NCBI GenBank assembly: GCA_001871115.1
Contig: MNUR01000098.1
Span: forward strand, 1-36,213
Source: Elusimicrobia bacterium CG1_02_56_21
GTDB lineage: Bacteria; Elusimicrobiota; Elusimicrobia; Elusimicrobiales; UBA9959
Reading direction: 5' to 3'
DNA: 36,213 nucleotides
Shown here: positions 24,584 through 31,032 of the stretch, in pieces
Numbering within the stretch: position 1 is the first letter of the stretch
Layout of the letters: the number at the start of each line of letters is the position of its first letter
Program-made: the position numbers and the translations under genes
The notes under the pieces: generated by a model
The model's database searches: none
The model's input: the letters and a program-made list of their open reading frames with translations, nothing else
What the model was told of the DNA's origin: nothing

Positions 24584-24652
24584 CGGTTAGAAAAGGCGGC
24601 CGCGGCGCAGCTTTATACTTTTTTACTAAAGCGCCCGGAGGATAGGGTAAAA

Positions 24653-24658
24653 TATAAT
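24653..24658 (+). promoter_or_regulatory. -10 element upstream of prc
   Basis: TATAAT within an AT-rich patch (GTAAAATATAATATAAC), 34 nt before the ATG. No matching -35 at normal spacing is visible, so an activator or an extended element may be needed. Confidence 0.4.
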
Positions 24659-24691
24659 ATAACTTGCGCGGTCCGGCCCCGGTGTACGGTC

Positions 24692-26962
24692 ATGAAATCC
24701 CTCTTTAAACTTTCTTTTTCTTTATTACTCATTTTTTCCCTCGGGGCGGGCCCCTGCGCCGCGCCTTCAACAGGAGTGGTGGCGGCCGGGCCGGAAGGTC
24801 CGGTTATCGCCCGGATAGTGACGCGCTTCCTGGAGGAGGGGCATTACATCCAGAAACCGGTTACTGCTGAGACTTCCCGGGAACTGATGAAGCTTTATCT
24901 GAAGAGATACGACCCGTCCCGTCTTTTTTTCACCACAGCCGATATCAATGAATTCAATTCCCGCTTCGGCGTCAGCATGGCTCCGCGCCTGAAGTCAGGG
25001 GACGTGGGGCCCGCATATTTCATCTTTAACCGCTTTATTGAGCGCCTCGAGGAGCGGGTGGGCTGGGTGCACGATTTTACTCTCTCCACTTTCACTTTCA
25101 CTTCAGACGGGTCTATTCTTATCGACCGGAGCAAGGCGCCCTGGCCTGCGGGCAAAGCCCAGGCTTACGAACTTTGGCGCAAAAGGGTAGAGTTCGATAT
25201 GCTGCAGGAGAAACTGGACTCCGCAAAGCCGGAGGATTGGGCCAGGGAGGTGCGGAAGACTTATGACCGGCTCCTGTACAATTATAAAGAGTTCGACCAG
25301 GGGGACGTGCTTGAGAGCTATCTTTCGGCCCTGGCCGCCTGTTACGACCCGCACAGCTCCTATATGGCTCCTTCCTCCGAGGAGAACTTTGATATTGCGC
25401 TCAGCCTTTCACTGGTAGGGATCGGAGTTGTCCTCCAGCCGGAAGAGGGCTATGCCAAGGTCATGTCCATTATCCCGGGCGGGCCGGCGGCAAAAAGCGG
25501 CTCCTTCCATCCCAACGACCGTATAGAGGCCGTCGCCCAGGGGCCTGACGGCCCTTTCGTGGAGGCGGTGGGGATGCGGCTTGACCACGTGGTAAAGCTT
25601 ATCCGCGGGGAGATAGGGACCGTGGTCCGATTAAGGCTGATCCCGGCGGACGCCCTGGACGCTTCGGCCCGGATAACGGTGACGCTTGTACGCGAGAAGA
25701 TACTCCTTCGTGACCAGCAGGCAAAGGCCCAGATAATTCTAATCCCCGGTGAGTCCGGCAGGGACCTGCGGCTGGGCGTTATCAATCTTCCGTCTTTTTA
25801 CTTTAATATAGGCCCCTCGGGCGGCGAGAGCACTACGCGCGACGTAAAAATACTGCTGGATTATCTGAAACAGGAGAAGGTCTCCGGCCTTATCCTGGAT
25901 TTGCGTGGCAACGGGGGCGGCTCCCTGGAGGAAGCGGTGAATATGACCGGGCTTTTTATCGGTGACGGGCCGGTAGTGCAGGTAAGGGACAGCCGCGGCG
26001 GCATCCGGGTCCTGCGCGCGGCAGGAGCTGAGCGGGCCTATGACGGGCCCATGGTGGTCCTGGATTCCCGTTTCTCGGCTTCAGCCTCGGAAATATTTTC
26101 CGCGGCCCTCAAAGATTACGGGCGGGCCGTGCTGGTGGGGGAGAAAAGCACTTTCGGGAAGGGGACAGTGCAGGCCATGGTGGACCTGGACCAGTACATG
26201 CCTTCCCGGCTCCGCAAGTACAAGGCGGGCGGACTTAAGCTGACCATGCAGAAATTCTACCGCGCCTCCGGCGGCTCCACACAGAACCGCGGGGTGGCCC
26301 CCGATATCAGTCTTCCCTCGCTTGAGGACTACCTGGACGTGAGCGAGGCCTCGCTGCCCAATGCCCTGGGCTACGATCAGATCCCCCCGGCTCTTTTTAA
26401 GAGCAGCGACGAAGTCCTCCCGCAGAAAATAGCCCGCCTGCGCGCGGCTTCGGGGGCGCGGGTAGCGGCCTCTCCGGATTTTAAATTTGTAAGGGAGGAT
26501 ATCGCGTTGTACCTTGAGCGCAAGAAAGAAAAAACTATCTCCCTTAACTATGCGCAGCGCCGGGCCGAGCGCGAGAAGGATGAAGCCAGGAAAACCCGCC
26601 GCAATAAAGAGCGCGCGGCGCGCAAGACGCCGCCGCTGTCGATTACGGATATCGCTTTGCAGGATATCTCTTCGGGAAAACCGCTGGTGCTTAATTCTGC
26701 TTCCGCAATGGAAGTCGCCTATTCTTCCGGGGCTTTTTCTAATGTTCCCGTTTCTTCAGCGGCCCCCGGCGCTTCAGTCTCCGGAGTAGAGGTTTCCTCC
26801 CCCTCTGTTGACGGCGCCGGCTATGCCCGGGCTCCCGCCGGCAGGGATTTTTTCCTGGAGGAGGCTGCCCGCATCCTCGCGGACCTGATCGCTCCGGCTC
26901 CCGGGGCGTCCCACCGCCGGGTTTCACAGGCGGCAGTTCCGGCATCCGCCTCCGGGCGCTAA
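24692..26962 (+). CDS. prc: tail-specific carboxyl-terminal protease (S41A, Prc/Tsp type)
   Basis: A 756-residue exported serine protease that trims C-termini and degrades periplasmic proteins. A signal peptide (MKSLFKLSFSLLLIFSLGAG) is followed by the Prc N-terminal helical domain (YLKRYDPSRLFFTTADINEF, LIDRSKAPWP), a PDZ domain starting at SLVGIGVVLQPEEGYAKV, and the S41 core. LILDLRGNGGGSLEEAVNMTGLFI precedes the catalytic region SASASEIFSAALKDYGRAVL with Ser464, and Lys490 in FGKGTVQ forms the dyad. MQKFYRASGGSTQNRGVAPDI matches E. coli Prc closely. The C-terminal domain after about 600 is Lys/Arg-rich and then Ser/Ala/Pro-rich and longer than in E. coli. It may work with lipoproteins in cell-wall turnover, by analogy. 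Confidence 0.95.
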   Translation: MKSLFKLSFSLLLIFSLGAGPCAAPSTGVVAAGPEGPVIARIVTRFLEEGHYIQKPVTAETSRELMKLYLKRYDPSRLFFTTADINEFNSRFGVSMAPRLKSGDVGPAYFIFNRFIERLEERVGWVHDFTLSTFTFTSDGSILIDRSKAPWPAGKAQAYELWRKRVEFDMLQEKLDSAKPEDWAREVRKTYDRLLYNYKEFDQGDVLESYLSALAACYDPHSSYMAPSSEENFDIALSLSLVGIGVVLQPEEGYAKVMSIIPGGPAAKSGSFHPNDRIEAVAQGPDGPFVEAVGMRLDHVVKLIRGEIGTVVRLRLIPADALDASARITVTLVREKILLRDQQAKAQIILIPGESGRDLRLGVINLPSFYFNIGPSGGESTTRDVKILLDYLKQEKVSGLILDLRGNGGGSLEEAVNMTGLFIGDGPVVQVRDSRGGIRVLRAAGAERAYDGPMVVLDSRFSASASEIFSAALKDYGRAVLVGEKSTFGKGTVQAMVDLDQYMPSRLRKYKAGGLKLTMQKFYRASGGSTQNRGVAPDISLPSLEDYLDVSEASLPNALGYDQIPPALFKSSDEVLPQKIARLRAASGARVAASPDFKFVREDIALYLERKKEKTISLNYAQRRAEREKDEARKTRRNKERAARKTPPLSITDIALQDISSGKPLVLNSASAMEVAYSSGAFSNVPVSSAAPGASVSGVEVSSPSVDGAGYARAPAGRDFFLEEAARILADLIAPAPGASHRRVSQAAVPASASGR

Positions 26963-27133
26963 GGGCGCGGCCCGGGGTAACATTATAAGCTCCAGGTCCC
27001 CGGCTTCATACATGCTGGCCGTGCCGATGATCTCTCCGACCCCGTCGGCGCTTGCAACCTGTTTGAACTCCGGCTTCAGCCTGGGCGACTGAAAACTCAT
27101 TTTCTTGAGGATATATCTGACTATGGTCATCAT
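26924..27133 (-). CDS. possible small protein of 69 residues, unknown
   Basis: An open frame convergent with prc, overlapping its last 39 nt. Its codon choice (AAG, GCC, ATC, CTG, GAG) looks coding through residues MTIVRYILKK to AGDLELIML, and then becomes low-grade where it enters the prc end. There is no Shine-Dalgarno or clear promoter. KQVASADGVGEIIGTASMYE reads like part of a small alpha/beta domain but I cannot name it. It may be a real small gene, a gene remnant, or chance. Confidence is low. Confidence 0.3.
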   Translation of the reverse strand: MMTIVRYILKKMSFQSPRLKPEFKQVASADGVGEIIGTASMYEAGDLELIMLPRAAPLAPGGGCRNCRL

Positions 27134-27326
27134 CGCAGATTAAGGCTAGTCTTGACGGTAAGCAGTTTCCCCTAAATCCCGGTATTTGTAATGTATTATG
27201 TTTTATATAACCGTAAACCCGCGGGCCGCAACCGCACCGCTGCCTGAGAGAGCCACGGCAGTTGTGACAGGCCGGGCCGGGTAGTTTCACCAGGTATCTG
27301 CGGGCAGGCTAAAGCGGGACTTTTTG
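26963..27326. other. gap between prc and the barrel gene
   Basis: Apart from the doubtful 69-residue frame, the interval 27134-27326 shows an AT-rich stretch around 27185-27215 (GTATTATGTTTTATATAACC) that could be a promoter toward the minus strand, and no repeat of the A to E type. I see no RNA gene. Confidence 0.5.
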
Positions 27327-28070
27327 TCAGATTCTCAGGGTAATGCCGGTCAAAAGTCCGAAATTATCTGCGGCTTTGGTAAGGCCCAGCCTTAGGCCGG
27401 CGTCCAGGTCAAGAGTAGGGTAAGGAGACCAGACCAGGCCGAAGACGCAATTTACCGGGTGCGAAACGGAGTTTTTATCAGTATTGGTCGCGGCCGCCAG
27501 CTTCGCAGTTGTACGCAGCTTCGGCAGAATTTGCAGCATAACGGAGGCCGAGGCTTTGAAAATATTTTCCTCTTCATCCATTGTGGTCCTGTTGAGCATA
27601 TAGCCTGCGTTCAGATAATATTCCCACGAACCTGCGGTTTTTCCCGCTATGCCGTAAAGCCAGACCCCGCCCTGGCCCGCCCCCAGGCTCTTTGCTTCGT
27701 TCCCTGCCGGCAGTGAAAAGCCCGGCTTCAGGCCCAGGGCCCAGTCCGATTTCCGCCCCGCCAGGAATTTCGCCTCTATCATCGCGTCCCCCAGGCCGCT
27801 TTCGGAGATCCCGTCGGAGTTCCAGCCGTGCCAAGGGATAGTGACCATTAAATCCAGTTTATCCCAGAACCCGTAGGTGAGCTCCGCGGATACGCCGGTG
27901 GAATAGCGGTCGGGGTTCTTCTTGGAAACGGTATAATCCAGTCCGCTCTCTATCTGTTTCCCGTCCTTTCCCAGGAATGAGGTGTCCTCTCCGGTAAGGT
28001 GGTTAAAAGCCGAGACTGGCCCGCAAAAGACTAGAGCAGCCGCAACGGCCGCAATGCTGGGTATTTTCAT
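27327..28070 (-). CDS. outer-membrane beta-barrel-like protein (transporter/MetA-pathway type, tentative)
   Basis: A 247-residue protein with a signal peptide (cleavage after FCGPVSA, residue 21) and a mature part made of alternating-residue beta strands with Gly/Tyr/Trp turns: YSTGVSAELTYGFWDKLDLMVTIPW, GLGDAMIEAKFLAG, WALGLKPGFSLPAG, YYLNAGYML, LDLDAGLRLGLTKA, FGLLTGITLRI. The strand-turn pattern and SGLGDAMIEAKF are like the putative outer-membrane transporter group often annotated as phenol-degradation MetA-like. It probably forms a ten- to twelve-stranded barrel. A palindrome overlaps the presumed -10 just upstream. The transported compound is unknown. Confidence 0.7.
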   Translation of the reverse strand: MKIPSIAAVAAALVFCGPVSAFNHLTGEDTSFLGKDGKQIESGLDYTVSKKNPDRYSTGVSAELTYGFWDKLDLMVTIPWHGWNSDGISESGLGDAMIEAKFLAGRKSDWALGLKPGFSLPAGNEAKSLGAGQGGVWLYGIAGKTAGSWEYYLNAGYMLNRTTMDEEENIFKASASVMLQILPKLRTTAKLAAATNTDKNSVSHPVNCVFGLVWSPYPTLDLDAGLRLGLTKAADNFGLLTGITLRI

Positions 28071-28085
28071 GAAATTCTCACCCTA

Positions 28086-28102
28086 CCGGTATTATATACC
28101 GG
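28086..28102 (-). promoter_or_regulatory. operator-like palindrome over the -10 of the barrel gene
   Basis: CCGGTAT-TAT-ATACCGG has 7-bp arms. On the minus strand it contains TATAAT, ending about 20 nt before the ATG at 28070. A dimeric repressor binding here would block the promoter. Confidence 0.45.
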
Positions 28103-28128
28103 ATTTGAATGGAGGGGGAAGAGAGATT

Positions 28129-28524
28129 TTAAACCAGCCTGATATCGAGGCAATGCAGGAGAGAGAGGGCTTCCGGCAGGGAAAAACGCGCGTCTTTTAC
28201 TTTGTTTTTGCTCGCGTTTATCGCATAATTCCTGGCGCCGGCAAGGTTCGCTTTTGTCAAATCGGTGGCCGCGAATATGGCCCCCGGGAGGTCCGTGCCT
28301 GACAGGCAGGAAGCGGGGATTTTAACCAGGCTCAGGTTACAGCTCTCAAAGCGGCATTCCCGGAACTTGCAGAAACGGAAAGTTGTCCCTGTAAAATCGC
28401 AGTTTCTGAAGACGCAGGCGCAGAAAGTTTTGGATTCCGCTAAAGCGCTCTTTAACTGGACTTTTTCAAAGATTTTGTCGGAGTACTCCCTTTCACCGGT
28501 ATTATCCAGGCCGGTCTTTTTCAT
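28129..28524 (-). CDS. pentapeptide-repeat protein
   Basis: Start uncertain: 28524 (MKKTGLDN) is given, 28542 (MLKYSLMKK) is equally possible, and the TTG at 28587 is unlikely. The 131-residue product contains consecutive A(D/N)LxF-like pentapeptides: ACVFRNCDFTGTTFRFCKFR, then CRFESCNLSLVKI, CLSGTDLPGAIFAATDLTKANLAGAR. These would fold as a short right-handed quadrilateral beta-helix like Qnr and MfpA. Cys is unusually common in the repeats. The C-terminal RFSLPEALSLLHCLDI is the capping segment seen in Qnr-like proteins. Pentapeptide proteins of this size may protect gyrase or act as scaffolds; nothing here decides that. Confidence 0.8.
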   Translation of the reverse strand: MKKTGLDNTGEREYSDKIFEKVQLKSALAESKTFCACVFRNCDFTGTTFRFCKFRECRFESCNLSLVKIPASCLSGTDLPGAIFAATDLTKANLAGARNYAINASKNKVKDARFSLPEALSLLHCLDIRLV

Positions 28525-28824
28525 CAGGCTATATTTTAACATTAAGCGGAAAAAAGGGGGAGAATCCGGTCTGCGGGCGTAGCGCAATGGCAGACGCTTC
28601 GCGATCGGGGAGAGTTTGTTGTTTAAATCTATTGCGGTCCGCCTTAGCCGGCAAAGGCGGCTAAGATCTGCGCCGGGAGCTAGTATGAAACCAGGGTTGC
28701 GAATATCGGGTTCAGGTTAAAAAAGGTTCCGGAAGGGATGGCTGCGGCGGGCGCTGTTTTTAACGGCTGATGAAAAAGCAAGACAGGATATTCCGGGGGT
28801 TGCTCTTTTTTGTATCATAGGGGT
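28525..28824. other. intergenic region upstream of the TPR lipoprotein
   Basis: It contains a tRNA-like 25-nt stretch (28573-28597, no tRNA fold follows), a hairpin CTTAGCC/GGCTAAG (28643-28665) and the -10-like TATCAT (28813-28818), 6 nt before the next ATG. Nothing else is recognisable. Confidence 0.5.
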
Positions 28825-29529
28825 ATGGGAAAAACTTTAACAGCGGTTCTGTTTTTAGCTTTGCTTTCGGGCTGTGCCTGGATGAAGAAGTCCGACAGGA
28901 GCGGAGCCAGCGTGAAGAACCCCCGGGAAGGGAGTTCTATGGAGAAAACTCCGGCATTCGCTCTGCCGGGCGTGCCGATGAGGAACAATCTCCCGGCCGA
29001 AAAGCCGAGGAAGAGAAAGAAAAAAACTACGGAAGCCGCCCCCGGGGAAACTATACCCAGGGAAGCCGCGCCGGACGCGGAACCGGCCGGGGAACCGAAG
29101 CCGGCCGCAGCTGCGCCTGTTTCTAACGGCGACCTTGAGTTCCATCTCTCCGCGGCGGCTAAGTACGCAGCCGGCCGGAAGTATAATTCCGCCGCCGCCG
29201 AGTACGGAGCGGCAGCCGGATTCCTGCCAGCCTTCGATATCCGCGCCGTGCATTTGCTGGAGCGGCAGGGCGCTATGCTGCTGAGAGCGGGAAATATGGC
29301 AAAGGCGCAGGGTTATTTTTCCTCCGCAATAGAGAAAGCCAAAGAGCTTAAGTCCTCGGGGAACGACCTTGCGATGGCCCACCTTGGTCTTGGTTATTGT
29401 CTTGAGAGGGAAAATAAAATCTCCGAGGCGATAGCTAACTATGAGAAGGTTCTGGACTTTACGACAAGTAAAACTATAAAGGCCAGGGTAGGCGAGACTA
29501 TCGACACCCTGAAAAAACCCGGTAAATAG
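28825..29529 (+). CDS. TPR-containing lipoprotein
   Basis: A 234-residue lipoprotein. MGKTLTAVLFLALLSGC ends in a lipobox with the modified Cys at 17; Lnt encoded at 9146 would acylate it. A basic and then Pro/Ala/Glu-rich linker (about 20-105, KPRKRKKKT, PAGEPKPAAAAP) precedes two to three tetratricopeptide-like helical repeats: SAAAKYAAGRKYNSAAAEYG, AMLLRAGNMAKAQGYFSSAI and AHLGLGYCLERENKISEAIA. TPR lipoproteins act as assembly or interaction platforms in the periplasm. Start at 28825, since the TTG at 28810 would overlap the -10. TATCAT lies 6 nt upstream; AGGGG could serve as a weak ribosome site. A strong terminator follows. Confidence 0.85.
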   Translation: MGKTLTAVLFLALLSGCAWMKKSDRSGASVKNPREGSSMEKTPAFALPGVPMRNNLPAEKPRKRKKKTTEAAPGETIPREAAPDAEPAGEPKPAAAAPVSNGDLEFHLSAAAKYAAGRKYNSAAAEYGAAAGFLPAFDIRAVHLLERQGAMLLRAGNMAKAQGYFSSAIEKAKELKSSGNDLAMAHLGLGYCLERENKISEAIANYEKVLDFTTSKTIKARVGETIDTLKKPGK

Positions 29530-29551
29530 TCCTTAAGGTACCGATAAAAAG

Positions 29552-29582
29552 AAAAACCGCGCTCTTAGAGCGCGGTTTTTTT
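29552..29582 (+). terminator. intrinsic terminator after the TPR lipoprotein gene
   Basis: AAAAACCGCGCTC (29552-29564), loop TTA, GAGCGCGGTTTTT (29568-29580) and further T. It has a U-tract on both strands, though the convergent gene's stop at 29635 is also close. Confidence 0.9.
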
Positions 29583-29634
29583 ATCCTGAAAATGCGGCTT
29601 TTCGTGTCTTTTCAGTTGCCTGGCAGCCTTAAGT

Positions 29635-30465
29635 TTATATAGCAATCCGCTTCAGGCTGCACTGCCCTTCGGCTTTTACGTCAGGATGCTGCCTTTTCAA
29701 ATGAGAGATCTTGGCTTTTACCCAGGACCGGGTTATGAGGTTCGGCACCGCCCGGTCCACTTCCTCGCTGCTGATAAAAGTCCTCTGGCCGGCCGCGCTG
29801 TATTTATAGAGCAGCGAGCCGTCAGCCAGCGCCGAGACGGATTCTTCCAGCTGCGTGGCCATCGAGCTGACTTCAAGGTAATCTTCCGAATTGGTAGAGC
29901 CAAGGAATGCCGCGGCGATATCCGACAGCGAGGGGCCGGTTTTTCTCACGTAGAGTTTCATGCCCGGCTGGTCGTGCCCGCGGGTTTCATTATAAAACAC
30001 CCCGTCCAGGTTGAATCCGCGGTGGTAGCCGTTCAGTTCGTCCGCTTCGCCGCCGCCGTTTTCAATAAGCCAGTTGGCGGCCAGCCGGGAGGGGGCTCTG
30101 TAGCTCCGCTCCGTCATAGCGTCAATTATAAGAAGCATAGCGTCTGTCGCGCCTACGGGCGTTTTTCCCATTTCGGCGCTGATGGCTACCACCTTCTTGT
30201 TCTGGGTTTGAAGTCCGAAGTTGAGTTCGATGCCGCCGAGTTCGGCGCTGCCGGCGCAGGTGACTTTAAAGGTCCCGTTCAGTTCCGCTGGGAACTGGGG
30301 AACTCTCTGCGCGGAGATCTGTTTCTTTCCTTCTGCATCGTTGGCAGGGGCGGAAAAGGTTTGCTCGCTGTTAAGGGAGGTAAGGGTATTCAGGGCCGGG
30401 CCGGAGCAATATCCTGTCTGCGCCGAAACTATCGTTGCCGCAACCAGTGTTAATAATCTTTTCAT
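29635..30465 (-). CDS. exported protein of unknown function
   Basis: A 276-residue protein with a signal peptide (MKRLLTLVAATIVSAQTGYC) and GGAG about 7 nt before the ATG. The mature protein has beta-strand-like segments (LNGTFKVTCAGSAELGGIELNFGLQ) and then a mixed region with YNETRGHDQPGMKLYVRKTG. It ends in a basic stretch with SLKRIAI. I do not recognise the family. Two Cys near each end of the mature part (in VTCAGS and GQCSLK) could form a disulfide. It is convergent with the TPR lipoprotein and shares the terminator region. Confidence 0.75.
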   Translation of the reverse strand: MKRLLTLVAATIVSAQTGYCSGPALNTLTSLNSEQTFSAPANDAEGKKQISAQRVPQFPAELNGTFKVTCAGSAELGGIELNFGLQTQNKKVVAISAEMGKTPVGATDAMLLIIDAMTERSYRAPSRLAANWLIENGGGEADELNGYHRGFNLDGVFYNETRGHDQPGMKLYVRKTGPSLSDIAAAFLGSTNSEDYLEVSSMATQLEESVSALADGSLLYKYSAAGQRTFISSEEVDRAVPNLITRSWVKAKISHLKRQHPDVKAEGQCSLKRIAI

Positions 30466-30508
30466 GCATTATCTCCTTAGCACAGCTCCGGATTGATACT
30501 ATAGTGTA

Positions 30509-30596
30509 CGGCAAAACCGGCCTTTACGCGAGGAGCCAAGTGCCCAGCTTAGCAAAGAAAATGGACCTATGCCTGTCTGGGCCCGGTTTTCGGCCA
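30509..30596. repeat. degenerate candidate element F
   Basis: CGGCAAAACCGGCC (30510-30523) faces GGCCCGGTTTTCGGCC (30580-30595), an inverted pair around an interior with GAGGAGCC. AAAACCGG recalls the arms of A to C but the rest has decayed. Low-confidence member of the repeat family. Confidence 0.4.
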
Positions 30597-30654
30597 GGGC
30601 GGGTTTTAAACGCAGGCCCAGTGTTTACTTGTTACGGGGCAGGGCAGGAATTGT

Positions 30655-30660
30655 TATTAT
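30655..30660 (+). promoter_or_regulatory. -10-like element upstream of the zinc-finger gene
   Basis: TATTAT in GAATTGTTATTATAGCGG, 73 nt upstream of the ATG at 30734. The -35 is weak (TTACGG at 17 nt). Confidence 0.35.
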
Positions 30661-30733
30661 AGCGGTAGGGGGAACGGTCCGGAGAGCCCGGGCCGGAAAG
30701 GCTGAAACTGTAAGAGTTAATTCAGGAGAAAAA

Positions 30734-30964
30734 ATGGAAGCTAAAAGATTTTACGCGCACTGCGACTTGATAGAGGGGACCGGCGACGTGTACTATTGCA
30801 GTTTCTGCAACCGGCTTGTCAAAGAGAAGCACTTTAATGAAGAGCACATGAACAAGAACCATAATCAGAAGCTTAAAGCTACTCTGCACGAGTGGAAGCT
30901 TAAAGAGTCGAGGGGGACCAATAAGGTCCGCCCCGAAAACGCTCCCAACAGGCTTAAAGAATAA
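30734..30964 (+). CDS. small protein with a classical C2H2 zinc-finger spacing
   Basis: A 76-residue protein, ATG with AGGAG 6 nt upstream. Residues 22-43 read C-x2-C-x12-H-x4-H (C22, C25, H38, H43), the spacing of classical C2H2 zinc fingers, with aromatic residues next to the first Cys (YYCSFC). A lone Cys10 and the His at 9 and 33 are additional. The C-terminal half is basic (KLKATLHEWKLKESRGTNK), suiting RNA or DNA binding. Bacterial C2H2 proteins of the Ros/MucR type use a shorter x9 spacing, so this is different. An upstream extension of the frame is not supported. Terminator downstream. Function unknown. Confidence 0.85.
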   Translation: MEAKRFYAHCDLIEGTGDVYYCSFCNRLVKEKHFNEEHMNKNHNQKLKATLHEWKLKESRGTNKVRPENAPNRLKE

Positions 30965-30998
30965 AATACAAAGACAGTGGTTTGAGAGCTGCTTAAGG

Positions 30999-31026
30999 CC
31001 GCCGGGGAAACCCGGCGGTTTTGTTT
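30999..31026 (+). terminator. intrinsic terminator after the zinc-finger gene
   Basis: CCGCCGGG (30999-31006), GAAA loop, CCCGGCGG (31011-31018), then TTTTGTTT. The GNRA tetraloop makes it very stable. It lies seven bases from the convergent kinase gene's stop. Confidence 0.92.
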
Positions 31027-31032
31027 ATAGGA

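Noticed and set aside
28561..28660. A functional tRNA gene
   Set aside because: Only the 5' quarter resembles a tRNA; I could not form anticodon or T stems, and the acceptor pairing is incomplete.
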